A DNA stretch of 64,000 nt from BOG-908 sp963850605 (GCA_963850605.1 CAWKLX010000010.1:1-64000); one strand, 5' to 3'. Shown: positions 25,416 through 33,767, numbered from the stretch's first letter. Made by a program: numbers and translations. The notes: a model not told the origin generated them from the letters alone.

Positions 25416-27044
25416 TCAGGCGGCGGCCCGGATCGCGGCAGCGCGTACATCATCGCCCACGGCGCCCGCGAAACTCTCGAAATTCGCCTCGAACCGGGCC
25501 ACCAGGTCGGCCGCCGTGCGGTCATACGCGGCCGGATCGGCCCAGGATGCACGTGGGTCCAGAACATCGTTCGGGATCCCGGGCACGTCGCGCGGAATCA
25601 TCAGGCCGAAAAACGGGTCGGGCGCGAATTGCGCGTGGCCGAGCGAACCGTCCAGCACCGCACGCAACAGCGCCCGGGTGTGGCCGATGGCCATGCGCTG
25701 GCCGGTCCCGTACCTGCCGCCGGTCCAGCCGGTGTTGACCAGCCAGCATGCCGCCCCGTGCTGGCGAATCAGCCGCTCCAGCAGCCGGCCATAGACCTGC
25801 GGTTCACGCGGCAGGAACGGGGCGCCGAAACACGTCGAAAATGTGGCCTGCGGCTCTGCGCCAACGCCTTTCTCCGTACCGGCGACACGCGCCGTGTAGC
25901 CACTGAGGAAATGGTACATTGCCTGCGCGGGCGTCAGTCTTGCAATCGGCGGCAGCACGCCGAAAGCATCCGCCGTCAGGAAAATGACGTTCTTCGGTTG
26001 GCCGCCGCGGCCCGAGCGTTCGGCATTCGGAATGTAATCGATCGGGTAGCAGGCGCGGGTGTTTTCCGTATGCGTGCGGTCGGTCAGATCGAGCCGGCCG
26101 CACGGGTCAGCCGCCACGTTTTCCAAGACCGTGCCGAAGCGGTGAGAAGCCCCGTAGATCTGTGGCTCGGCGCTGGCCGACAGATCGATCACTTTGGCGT
26201 AGCAGCCGCCTTCGATGTTGAACACGCCCTCAAAACCCCAGCCATGCTCATCATCGCCGATCAGCGCTCGGTCCGGGTCCGAGCTCAGCGTGGTTTTCCC
26301 CGTGCCCGACAGGCCGAAAAACAGCGCTGTATCACCGTCGCGCCCGATATTGGCGCTGCAATGCATCGGCATCACGCCTTGCGCGGGCAACAGCCAGTTC
26401 ATCACCGTGAAGATGGATTTCTTGATTTCGCCCGCATATTCCGTGCCGGCGATGATGATTTTTCTCTGGCCGAACGAAAGCGCGATGGCCGTGCTGCTCC
26501 GCACGCCGTCGATGTGCGGATCGGCCTGGAAATGCGGCGCGTGCAGGATCGTGTAGTCCGGCACGAAACCAGGCAGTTCGACGGCGGGCGGGCGGATGAA
26601 CATGTTGCGGGCGAACAGCGCATGCCAGGCGCTGCTGCTGACCAGGCGCACGCGCACCCGGCGGGCGGGGTCTGCGCCGGCATACAGGTCTTGGGTGAAA
26701 AGCTCCTGGCCCTGCAAATACGCTTGCACCCGATGTTTCAGCGTCGCGAATTTATCGACCGGCAGCTTTTGATTGACCTTTCCCCACCAGATATCGCCGC
26801 TGACGGCCGGCTCATCTGCCACGAACTTGTCAGCGGCCGAGCGGCCGGTGTGCACGCCGGTGCGGACCACCAGCGCGCCATCCTCGGACAGCCTGCCTTC
26901 GTTTCGCCTGATGGCGTGCGCCACCAGTTGCGGGGCGGCCAGGTTGGCATGCACGCACGTTCCGGCCAGCACGCCCGAACCGTCGAGCGGCGAGGCGTGG
27001 TGGCTTGGCCCCTGGTCGCCGAGAGTGGTTGCCTGCGCGGTCAT
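25416..27044 (-). CDS. pckA: phosphoenolpyruvate carboxykinase (ATP)
   Basis: A 542-residue gluconeogenic enzyme that converts oxaloacetate and ATP to PEP, CO2 and ADP. Key motifs are RTGVHTGRSAADKFV (substrate loop), MPMHCSANIG (metal His/Lys region), the kinase-1a P-loop FFGLSGTGKTTLSSD and the kinase-2 segment LIGDDEHGWG. The length is typical of the ATP-dependent form. The ATG at 27044 has GGGGAG eight bases upstream. In many alphaproteobacteria pckA lies next to and divergent from chvI-chvG. Here a HugZ-like gene is inserted between pckA and chvI, and no chvG is present. Confidence 0.96.
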   Translation of the reverse strand: MTAQATTLGDQGPSHHASPLDGSGVLAGTCVHANLAAPQLVAHAIRRNEGRLSEDGALVVRTGVHTGRSAADKFVADEPAVSGDIWWGKVNQKLPVDKFATLKHRVQAYLQGQELFTQDLYAGADPARRVRVRLVSSSAWHALFARNMFIRPPAVELPGFVPDYTILHAPHFQADPHIDGVRSSTAIALSFGQRKIIIAGTEYAGEIKKSIFTVMNWLLPAQGVMPMHCSANIGRDGDTALFFGLSGTGKTTLSSDPDRALIGDDEHGWGFEGVFNIEGGCYAKVIDLSASAEPQIYGASHRFGTVLENVAADPCGRLDLTDRTHTENTRACYPIDYIPNAERSGRGGQPKNVIFLTADAFGVLPPIARLTPAQAMYHFLSGYTARVAGTEKGVGAEPQATFSTCFGAPFLPREPQVYGRLLERLIRQHGAACWLVNTGWTGGRYGTGQRMAIGHTRALLRAVLDGSLGHAQFAPDPFFGLMIPRDVPGIPNDVLDPRASWADPAAYDRTAADLVARFEANFESFAGAVGDDVRAAAIRAAA

Positions 27045-27085
27045 GGACAAAAACTCCCCAGCCGGCCGGTCGTTCGGGGCCGGCC

Positions 27086-27790
27086 CTATTGTTTGTCCCG
27101 GGCACGCTCGACCAGCCGCGCCAGGGCCGACCGTAGCTCGGCGGCATTGGCCACCGGGCGGTCGAAAGGGATACGTGCTACCGCATCGCCAGCTTCCAGG
27201 TCTATTCCGTCGGTGTCGACGGCACCTATGCGCCAGCCGCCGGGGATGTTCTGGCCGCCGTGATGTCGGGCGAGCGCGTCGGCTTGGACGGTGCGGCACC
27301 AGGCCAGGATGCTGGCTTCCGCTCCCCGGATTGCCGCCACGTCGGCCGGCGCAGGGTGCATTGCACCGGCATCAAGGGTATGGGCGCGTGCGAAGCCGCC
27401 CACATAGTGGCCCGCCTCGATAGAAAGGCGCCAGATCGCGAAATCGGTGAAGCCGGCATATTCGGCGGCATAGGGGTGGCGCGCCAGCCAGGTTTTCCGC
27501 AAGCGCGCGTCCGCGTCGGGGGCCGCCCGCCCGGTCACGGTCAGCCGTGGTGCCGTCTGCGGGTTCGCCCCGTCGGGCGCTCCACATACCAGGAGCGCGC
27601 AGCGCGGCTCGGCGGCCAAATGGCGGGTATGGGCCGAGAGCGCCGAGAGCAGCAGCAGCACGTCACCTTCCGGCGCGGTGGCCGGGGTGACGAGCGAGGC
27701 AAACGGCTGGCCGTGATCCTGCGTGGCCAAGGTGCCCACCCGGGCCCCGCGCAGCAGGCACCGCGCGGCAAATCCAGTGTCTTCGGCCAA
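27086..27790 (-). CDS. HugZ-like pyridoxamine 5'-phosphate oxidase fold protein
   Basis: About 234 residues. An N-terminal split-barrel flavin/heme-binding domain (FAARCLLRGARVGTLATQDHGQPFASLVTPA, CALLVCGAPDGANPQTAPRLTVTG) is followed by a C-terminal DUF2470 domain (RHHGGQNIPGGWRIGAVDTDGIDL). This two-domain order is that of HugZ-type proteins linked to heme use. The best start is TTG at 27790, with GGAGGG a few bases upstream; a GTG at 27817 would add nine residues. It lies between pckA and the divergent chvI, 58 bp from the chvI ATG, so the promoters overlap. No heme uptake genes are nearby. Confidence 0.85.
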   Translation of the reverse strand: MAEDTGFAARCLLRGARVGTLATQDHGQPFASLVTPATAPEGDVLLLLSALSAHTRHLAAEPRCALLVCGAPDGANPQTAPRLTVTGRAAPDADARLRKTWLARHPYAAEYAGFTDFAIWRLSIEAGHYVGGFARAHTLDAGAMHPAPADVAAIRGAEASILAWCRTVQADALARHHGGQNIPGGWRIGAVDTDGIDLEAGDAVARIPFDRPVANAAELRSALARLVERARDKQ

Positions 27791-27847
27791 TTTCCCTCCA
27801 ACAGCCGCTTGCGCCACACTGCCGCCACCCCACGCGGATGCGCCCCT

Positions 27848-28546
27848 ATGAAACACACCATCGCCCTCGTCGATGACGACCGCAATATTCTGACGAGCGT
27901 GTCGATGACCCTGGAGCAGGAGGGGTATGCGGTGCGGAGTTACACCGACGGCGAGAGCGCGTTGCAGGCAATCAACGCAAAGCCGGTCGATCTGGCGGTG
28001 CTCGATATCAAGATGCCGCGCATGGACGGGATGGAGCTGCTGCAACGACTGCGCCAGCGCACGCAGATGCCGGTGATCTTCCTCACCAGCAAGGACGAGG
28101 AGGTGGACGAGCTGATGGGCCTCCGCCTGGGTGCGGACGACTACATCACGAAACCGTTCAGCCAGCGCCTGCTGATCGAGCGCATACGCGCCCTGCTCCG
28201 CCGCAACGAGAGCAGCCGTGCCGAAGGCTCGGGCACTCCCCCGGGCGGCATTCTCACGCGCGGCGACCTGGTGCTGGACGAGACAAAACACCAATGCATC
28301 TGGAAAGGGGTCGACATCCAGCTCACGGTGACCGAGTTCCTGCTGGTCAAGGCGCTGGCGGCGCGGCCCGGCATGGTGAAGTCGCGCGATCAGTTGATCG
28401 ATGCTGCTTATGGCGACAACACGTATGTTGATGATCGCACGATCGACAGCCACATCAAACGTGTGCGCAAGAAGTTCAGGCAGACGGACGGGGAGTTCAA
28501 CGCCTTCGAAACGCTGTACGGGATTGGATACCGATACAAGGAGTAG
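27848..28546 (+). CDS. chvI: ChvI-type response regulator (OmpR family)
   Basis: A 232-residue two-component regulator. The receiver domain has the acidic pocket Asp9-Asp11, phosphoacceptor Asp53 in AVLDIKMPRMDG and the switch Lys in FLTSKDEE. The C-terminal winged helix has TVTEFLLVKALAARPGMVKSRDQLIDAAYGD and DDRTIDSHIKRVRKKFR, almost identical to ChvI/ExoR-pathway regulators. ChvI normally pairs with the sensor kinase ChvG encoded just downstream; here no kinase follows, and an 836-bp gene-free stretch begins instead. It is divergent from the HugZ-pckA genes. The regulon is likely envelope, acid stress and central carbon genes, from knowledge of the family. Confidence 0.93.
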   Translation: MKHTIALVDDDRNILTSVSMTLEQEGYAVRSYTDGESALQAINAKPVDLAVLDIKMPRMDGMELLQRLRQRTQMPVIFLTSKDEEVDELMGLRLGADDYITKPFSQRLLIERIRALLRRNESSRAEGSGTPPGGILTRGDLVLDETKHQCIWKGVDIQLTVTEFLLVKALAARPGMVKSRDQLIDAAYGDNTYVDDRTIDSHIKRVRKKFRQTDGEFNAFETLYGIGYRYKE

Positions 28547-29382
28547 CGTTCGAGACAGCCGCTCTTGACGATGAAGGCCTCGGCCGGAGTTCCGATGTCG
28601 CGCCGCTGACGCCCCGCTTGCCTCCTGCTGCGCACGCCACGGTTACGCAGTATTGTCGGCTTTTCCGTGGCGCATCGCCACCCTGCGATGGTTGCGCTCA
28701 ATGGGTCGAACAGAAGATTGGTCGTTCATCATCGCCTACTACACAATTTCTGCCGAGTGACTTGCAGACCGGGCAGCATACGAGTGGTCGTATATTTCAG
28801 CCGCGAACCTGTTCACCAGGCTTATTCAACCGAATTAGCGGTCTACTTATCGACGCCCTGAACGGTAGATAGCCGACCCGTTTCGACGGAGAAAGGAACG
28901 GGCGGCTTGTTACCCTGCCGCCGAACAAGTAATTCATATCTTACGTATGTACATAAATATTGTAGAGAAGCGATGTCGGGATGTTGCGAGCAGCACGCTT
29001 TCGACAACTCCAGACGAGGTGATAACTCGCGCAATCGTGTGCCTACCCTGCCAAAGGGTCTGACGAATACAGCGGCCACCTTGGTCAAACTGACACATTA
29101 GACCAACCTGAAATATGCAAATAGCAGAACTAAACACGCACCGGTTGTATTATTTCTCGCCTCTCGACGAGGGCCTCACGAAGTGTTTTTCCACCAAAGT
29201 CGCAGCCCGGCACCTCCCAAAGCAGTTATAGTTACGATACCGGAAATATACCGGAAATCTGCCAGTTTCTGTTGAAATGTCTTAATAAATCCGTTACGTC
29301 TGCCCGCGGCAGCGATCGACTGTCGATGTTTTGGAAAACCTATCCGTGGCAGGCCGCCACTGGTAACCTTATGGAGACTTGA
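28547..29382. other. long gene-free, AT-richer region downstream of chvI
   Basis: No supported gene lies in these 836 bp. The base composition is clearly more AT-rich than the flanks from about 28700 onward. Open frames here are short and do not resemble proteins. The region occupies the place where chvG would be expected. It includes a tandem 11-bp repeat at 29237-29258 upstream of the next gene. No tRNA, transposase remnant or convincing terminator after chvI is seen. Confidence 0.6.
29237..29258. promoter_or_regulatory. tandem 11-bp direct repeat ATACCGGAAAT (two copies)
   Basis: Two perfect, adjacent copies of ATACCGGAAAT, one helical turn each, lie 125 bp before the start of the secreted protein gene at 29383 and 690 bp past chvI. 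Direct repeats at about 11-bp spacing are the usual binding form for OmpR-family regulators, so ChvI is a candidate. That is inference. Confidence 0.5.
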
Positions 29383-29796
29383 ATGTTGAAAGCTCTTGCC
29401 TGCGCCGCCGCGTTGACCGTTTGCGCGTCCGGTGTCGCTTCCGCCGCCGCTCCCGCCGCCAAGGTGACCTATGTCATCACATTTAACGGCTTCTGCGACG
29501 GCCAGACCCTGAACGTCTACAAGGGCATCTACACGACCGGAACGGCCACAGGCTGCCTGGCCGGCAACCTGCTGCAGGGTCTGAACACCTCCGTCAACAA
29601 GTTCTCGGGCCTCGTGGTGACCGGCAACCAGGGCAATGCCCCGAGCCTGTACACCTATTCGCTCGAACTGACGAAGATGAAGTGGGCCGTGTACACCAGC
29701 AACGGCTCGACCTATGCCAAGCTCAACTCGGGCACCTTCACGCTCTCCGGCGAGGCGCCGAACGCGTCCGCGCCGAAGTCCACGCTGGCCAAGTAA
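29383..29796 (+). CDS. small secreted protein of unknown function
   Basis: A 137-residue exported protein. A Sec signal peptide covers about residues 1-21 (MLKALACAAALTVCASGVASA). The mature part is about 115 residues, rich in Thr, Gly, Asn and Tyr, and predicted to be mainly beta. It has two cysteines (GFCDGQ and TGCLAGN) that could form a disulfide. I recognise no family. The ATG has GGAGA six bases upstream. A 125-bp upstream distance separates it from a tandem 11-bp repeat, and two hairpins including a strong intrinsic terminator follow, so it looks like a well-defined single-gene transcript. Confidence 0.8.
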   Translation: MLKALACAAALTVCASGVASAAAPAAKVTYVITFNGFCDGQTLNVYKGIYTTGTATGCLAGNLLQGLNTSVNKFSGLVVTGNQGNAPSLYTYSLELTKMKWAVYTSNGSTYAKLNSGTFTLSGEAPNASAPKSTLAK

Positions 29797-29841
29797 GCCA
29801 GTTTCTACCGGGCGCCTCCCGAATCGGGAGGTGCCTCGCGA

Positions 29842-29880
29842 AAGGCCAGTCTGACAGATGTCGGACTGGCCTTTTTTTTA
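29842..29880 (+). terminator. intrinsic terminator of the secreted protein gene
   Basis: A ten-base stem AAGGCCAGTC / GACTGGCCTT with a 12-nt loop is followed by a run of eight T residues. A further hairpin (GGCGCCTCCCGA / TCGGGAGGTGCC) lies just upstream at about 29811-29835. Confidence 0.9.
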
Positions 29881-29895
29881 CGCCATAACCGGTTG

Positions 29896-30361
29896 TCAGT
29901 GATCGACGGGAACCGCCGACACGCTGTTGTAGGGGCTTCCTTCAGGCGTCAACGCCTGGGTGCTCCACACCAGATAGACGAGCACGCGCTTCTGCTTGTC
30001 CCACAGGCGGGAGACACGGATTTCCTTGAAAAGCCAGTTTGCACTTGCACCGAACACCACCTCGTTGTCCGGCGGCTCGCCCTTTAGCGTGACGGGGCCG
30101 GTGGCGCGGCAGGCGATCGAAAACCGGCTCGGGTCGGTCGCCAGGCCGAGCGCCCCCTTGATGCCGCCCTTTTCCGCCCTCGACATGTAGCAGCTCACGC
30201 CGTCCACCCGGGGGTCGTCGTAGCGATCAACCACGATCTTGTCGTCGCCGGTCAGCCGGAACGTCGTGTTCACCTTACCGATCCGCGTGGGGTCGCCAGA
30301 GCCGGCCCAGGCAGGTGCGCTCGCCAGCAGCATGGCAGCCGCGAATGAGGGAACGGGTCAT
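29896..30361 (-). CDS. creA: CreA family protein (frameshift in the signal peptide)
   Basis: About 154 residues when restored. CreA-family proteins are small exported proteins of uncertain function. The mature sequence is diagnostic: DPTRIGKVNTTFRLTGDDKIVVDRYDDPRVDGVSCYMSRAEKGG, then FSIACRATGPV and RLWDKQKRVLVYLVWST. The ATG at 30361 overlaps the msrA stop as ATGA and would encode MTRSLIRAAMLLASAPAWA if one extra G near 30341 is removed. Otherwise only the internal ATG at 30333 (MLLASAPAWAG) is in frame, which gives a truncated signal. It is co-transcribed with msrA. The overlap argues that the longer form is the real gene. Confidence 0.87.
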
Positions 30362-30912
30362 GCTGCTTGCGCCTTCAATCTGTCCGCGAACTGCTTGCGA
30401 AATTTCCGGACCTTCGGCGCCACTACAACCTGGCAGTAGCCGCTGCCGGGATTGCGCGTGAAATAGTCGTCGTGCTCGTCCTCGGCCGGATAGAACTTAT
30501 CCAGCGGCGCAATTTCAGTTACCAGCTTGCTGTCATAAATCCCTTGCGCCTCGATCTCCGCCATCACCTCGCGCGCGACCCGAGCTTCGTCCTCGCCGAC
30601 CGTCAGGATCACCGAGCGATACTGCGTGCCGACATCGTTGCCCTGCCGGTTCAGCGTCGTCGGATCGTGGATGGTGAAGAAAATGCGCAGCAGATCGGCA
30701 TAGGACAGGGTGTTGGGGTCGTAGGCGATCCGAACCACCTCGGCATGGCCTGTGGCGCCGCCGCAGACCTGGCGATACGTGGGATCAGCCGTATGACCGC
30801 CGGCATAGCCGGATTTGACGGATAGCACTCCGTCCAGGTCGCGATACACCGCTTCCACGCACCAGAAACAGCCACCGCCCAGAACCGCCACCGCCGCATT
30901 CGCCTCAGCCAT
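30358..30912 (-). CDS. msrA: peptide-methionine (S)-S-oxide reductase MsrA
   Basis: A 184-residue repair enzyme that reduces methionine-S-sulfoxide in proteins, in the cytoplasm. The catalytic motif GGGCFWC carries nucleophilic Cys15, followed by EAVYRDLDGVLSVKSGYAGGH and FFTIHDPTTLNRQGNDVGTQYRSVI, all standard for MsrA. A C-terminal GYCQVVVAPKVRKFRKQF supplies a likely resolving Cys. The start is ATG at 30912, with GGGAGG eight bases upstream; a longer in-frame form lacks homology. The stop overlaps the creA start. It is the first gene of a small msrA-creA operon. Confidence 0.95.
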   Translation of the reverse strand: MAEANAAVAVLGGGCFWCVEAVYRDLDGVLSVKSGYAGGHTADPTYRQVCGGATGHAEVVRIAYDPNTLSYADLLRIFFTIHDPTTLNRQGNDVGTQYRSVILTVGEDEARVAREVMAEIEAQGIYDSKLVTEIAPLDKFYPAEDEHDDYFTRNPGSGYCQVVVAPKVRKFRKQFADRLKAQAA

Positions 30913-30989
30913 CGTATCGGCCTCCCATGTTCGGGCGGCATTTGGCGATGCGGCCCTGCCAAGGAAAGCCCCGAGCCTGCGCCAAAGGG

Positions 30990-31727
30990 TCACGACTCCC
31001 GAATGGAAGCGGCCTCGGGCCCTTTCTGGCCCTGGGTAATCTGTATGGTCACGCGCTGGCCCTCGGCCAATTCGGTCAAGCCGGCGCGGCGCAGGGCGCT
31101 GGCGTGCACGAACACGTCCTTACCGCCATCCTCCGGCGCGATGAAGCCAAACCCCTTTGCAGAATTATACCATTTGACGGTGCCCTGCTGCTCCGGGCCG
31201 GACGCCACGGGCGCATCGAACCCACGGCGCGTCTGTCCCGCGCCAAAGCCGCCGCCCCCGCCATATCCACCGGATCGCTCACCACCGCCATATCCGCCCG
31301 AGCGTTCGCCGGCGAAGCCGCCACCGCCGCCAAACCCGCCCGGCGCACGGGGCGCGCGCGGGGCCGGTGTCGCGCTGGCGGTGCTTTCGTCGACCTCGGT
31401 CACTTCCGTCACCTGCGGGCCCTTCTGGCCCTGCCCGGTGCGCACGCGCAAAGTAGCACCGGGGCTGACCGCGGTGACGCCGGCACGGGTCAGCACGCTG
31501 GCATGCAGGAAGACATCCCCGCTGCCCTCCACCTCGACAAAGCCGAACCCTTTCTCGGCATTGAACCATTTGACCACCGCTGTGCTCTCTGGCCCGCTGG
31601 CGGCTGGCATGGCGGGGCTGGGACGGCGAGGGTAGGAGGGTAGGCTGACCGGCTCCGGCGAGGGAGCAAACTCGTCAAACCCCTTTTCCGAACGCCGACG
31701 CCGCTGCCAGTTGTCCGTCTTCGCCAT
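30990..31727 (-). CDS. double cold-shock domain protein
   Basis: A 245-residue nucleic-acid-binding protein with two cold-shock domains. The first (about residues 48-112) has VVKWFNAEKGFGFVEVEGSGDVFLHAS; the second (about residues 177-243) has GTVKWYNSAKGFGFIAPEDGGKDVFVHAS. Both retain the RNP1 (KGFGFI/V) and RNP2 (DVFxHAS) motifs. They are joined by an Ala/Pro stretch and a Gly-rich linker with three RSGGYGGG-like repeats, reminiscent of RGG boxes. The N-terminal 20 residues are basic. Dual-CSD proteins occur in alphaproteobacteria, but the long Gly/Arg linker here is unusual. It probably binds RNA or single-stranded DNA. Confidence 0.92.
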   Translation of the reverse strand: MAKTDNWQRRRRSEKGFDEFAPSPEPVSLPSYPRRPSPAMPAASGPESTAVVKWFNAEKGFGFVEVEGSGDVFLHASVLTRAGVTAVSPGATLRVRTGQGQKGPQVTEVTEVDESTASATPAPRAPRAPGGFGGGGGFAGERSGGYGGGERSGGYGGGGGFGAGQTRRGFDAPVASGPEQQGTVKWYNSAKGFGFIAPEDGGKDVFVHASALRRAGLTELAEGQRVTIQITQGQKGPEAASIRES

Positions 31728-31873
31728 AGCACGTCCGCATCTCGGGCGCAGGAGCGTGGCCGCACCGCCCTGGTGCATGACCCCCTGCCGGGAGCCCGAT
31801 CATACACCGCTGGCGAACCGAATCCAGCCGTCAGTGACAGCGGCCAGCAACCGTCGCGGGCCGCCTGCCTGCG

Positions 31874-32518
31874 TCAGCGAAGGCCTAAGATCTTGTGGGT
31901 TTGAAGGCTGAGGCGCCAGCGCGGATGGGCCAGGCAGTATGCGATGGCCGCCTGCACGTTGGCGTCCCGGTCGGGGCCGTCCATCGGCTGCAACAGGAAG
32001 TGGTCGAAGCACAGGTGCTCGAACCGCGCCGGTTCTGCGCCAGGCTGCGGATACACCAGCTTGCATTCGTGGCCGGCCGTCAGCACCAGCGGTGCTCCGG
32101 CCTTGGGGCTGACGCACACCCAGTCCAGACCGGGCGGGGCAGGTTGCGTGCCGTTCGTCTCGACGGCCACGGTGAAACCGCGTGCGTGCAGCGCGTCGAT
32201 CAACGCAGCGTCGGTTTGCAGCAGCGGCTCTCCACCCGTCAGCACGGCCAGCCGGCTATCCGCGCCGCCGGTCCAGGCTGCCTCGATCGCCTGGGCCAGC
32301 GCGGCCGCCCCCACGAACCGCCCACCGCCCGTGCCGCCGGTGCCCACAAAATCCGTGTCGCAGAACCGGCACGCGGCGTCTGCCCTGTCGCGCTCAAGGC
32401 CCGACCACAAATTGCAGCCGGCGAAGCGGCAGAACACGGCCGCCCGCCCAGCCTGCACGCCCTCGCCTTGCAGCGTGGCGAAAATCTCGTGGACGGCATA
32501 GGTTTGTCGCGCCGTCAG
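31874..32518 (-). CDS. queE: 7-carboxy-7-deazaguanine synthase QueE
   Basis: About 214 residues. This is a radical SAM enzyme converting 6-carboxytetrahydropterin to 7-carboxy-7-deazaguanine for queuosine. The QueE-specific cluster motif C-x14-C-x2-C is seen in GCNLWSG...CRFCDTDF. SAM-binding segments are LTGGEPLLQTD and AVETNGTQ. The N-terminus readable in frame is TARQTYAVHEIFATLQGEGVQ, the normal start of the family. No ATG, GTG or TTG lies ahead of it, only a CTG at 32518, so the start is non-standard or an upstream base is wrong. The next usable codon, GTG at 32458, would remove conserved residues. No other queuosine genes are in the window. Confidence 0.85.
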   Translation of the reverse strand: MTARQTYAVHEIFATLQGEGVQAGRAAVFCRFAGCNLWSGLERDRADAACRFCDTDFVGTGGTGGGRFVGAAALAQAIEAAWTGGADSRLAVLTGGEPLLQTDAALIDALHARGFTVAVETNGTQPAPPGLDWVCVSPKAGAPLVLTAGHECKLVYPQPGAEPARFEHLCFDHFLLQPMDGPDRDANVQAAIAYCLAHPRWRLSLQTHKILGLR

Positions 32519-32528
32519 GCCGCTGCCG

Positions 32529-32999
32529 TCAGGGATGTGCGGCGTCCTTGCCGCTCTCGGTCTTCTCGAGCAGGCCCTTTATCTCGTCCATCAACTCACG
32601 AAAACGGTCGCTCAGCACCTGCAATGCCTCGGCATTTGAGCGCTGGATCAGCTCGGACAGGTCACGGATATTGGCCACCGCGTGCTCGTAGCTCGTCTTG
32701 ACCAGCTCAGCCTGCCGGGCCGCCTTGGCCTGCGGCGTCTCGGTCGCCGAAAGCTCGCGCATGTGCTCGGAAAACTCGGACAGCGTCTGCTGCATGATCT
32801 CCATGTGCCGCCGCCCGACCGCCTGCGCGCCCTCCAGCGCCAACCGGTTGGCCTGGGCCAGCACCTCCATGTTGCGCCGGTGCGCGGCCATCAGCGCCGA
32901 GGGGTCGGGGATCATGCTGGGGAAACGCATTTCGGAAAACCGCCGCGTCATCTCGGACAGCAGCGCGGCGGGGTTGATCGCGTTGGAATCATCGGCCAT
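32529..32999 (-). CDS. phasin family protein
   Basis: A 156-residue helical protein of the TIGR01841-type phasin family. The diagnostic block is AHRRNMEVLAQANRLALEGAQAVGRRHMEIMQQTLSEF, followed by a helical region ending ELIQRSNAEALQVLSDRFRELMDEIKGLL. It presumably sits on polyhydroxyalkanoate granules or links them to other components. It has no signal peptide. It is different in sequence from the phasin at 5779-6294. It precedes queE by 10 bp. The TetR, ProC and YbjN genes upstream form a co-directional group. No PHA synthase lies in the window. Confidence 0.9.
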   Translation of the reverse strand: MADDSNAINPAALLSEMTRRFSEMRFPSMIPDPSALMAAHRRNMEVLAQANRLALEGAQAVGRRHMEIMQQTLSEFSEHMRELSATETPQAKAARQAELVKTSYEHAVANIRDLSELIQRSNAEALQVLSDRFRELMDEIKGLLEKTESGKDAAHP

Positions 33000-33101
33000 G
33001 GGGCGCTCCTATCGGAGAAAGTCGGGAAAAAGGCAGGCACTACAGGAAAATCGCCAGTGCGTCAGCATCCGCGCGCGCCCGCGCCCGTCGCGGCCCGAAG
33101 G

Positions 33102-33767
33102 TCAGCCAGGATCGGGTTCGACCGGCAGGTCGCCGGCAGCCATGATCTCCGCCTCGGGATCGGGAAATGGTTTCGGCCCGGCTGCCGGCTCCAGTGCCGC
33201 GGCACCCTGGCCCGTCAGCTGCAACACCCGCTCGGCGCGGGACAGCGCGCGGTCGAGTGCCGCCATGGTGCCGGACAAGTCGGGGCTGTCATCGGCCTGC
33301 CAGGCGCGCAGCGTGTAGAGCCACACACCCACCAATCCCTGCACCGTCAATGCGCCACGCAGGCCGCCGGACTGAATGCCCGAGGCTTCCAGCATCCACG
33401 CCATGCTGCCGGAGGTGGCCGCACCCAGAACCAGCGCCAGGCCTGGGTCGGCAGGCAGATGGCGCAGCAGCGCCTGTACGCCGGCGCGGTGGGTTTGCAG
33501 CGCATCGAACCGGCGCATCAGCACGTCGAACAGCCGCTCGCGCACCGGGCCCGTCTCCAACAAGTCAGCCAGCGCCTTCGAGTCCGCCTGCTCGCCGAAC
33601 TTCATCAGAACGGCGTGGATGCCCGCGAACCGCACCCGCGCACGATCCAGCGCCAACCCCGCCTCGCGCGCCGCCGAGACGACCGAGACCGCGGACCACC
33701 CTTGCCGGCCGGCGAGGGCGAACGCGCCCGCGACCAGGGCTTCGTCAAAACTATCGTCATCGGTCAT
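33102..33767 (-). CDS. TetR family-like transcriptional regulator
   Basis: A 221-residue protein. The N-terminal 50 residues (FDEALVAGAFALAGRQGWSAVSVVSAAREAGLALDRARVRF) fit a divergent TetR helix-turn-helix. The remaining helical domain resembles the ligand-binding part of the COQ9/TetR-type regulators often found next to proC in this order of bacteria. The C-terminus is Pro/Glu-rich and acidic. It is encoded 68 bp downstream of proC on the same strand. The DNA target and ligand are unknown. I am fairly sure of the fold, less so of a regulatory role. Confidence 0.75.
   Translation of the reverse strand: MTDDDSFDEALVAGAFALAGRQGWSAVSVVSAAREAGLALDRARVRFAGIHAVLMKFGEQADSKALADLLETGPVRERLFDVLMRRFDALQTHRAGVQALLRHLPADPGLALVLGAATSGSMAWMLEASGIQSGGLRGALTVQGLVGVWLYTLRAWQADDSPDLSGTMAALDRALSRAERVLQLTGQGAAALEPAAGPKPFPDPEAEIMAAGDLPVEPDPG

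Noticed and set aside
25353..27263. 636-residue open frame opposite pckA
   Set aside because: It overlaps the whole of pckA on the other strand and has no recognisable domain.
28618..28872. Short open frames just after chvI as a remnant of chvG
   Set aside because: None of the frames contains histidine kinase motifs or hydrophobic segments expected of ChvG.
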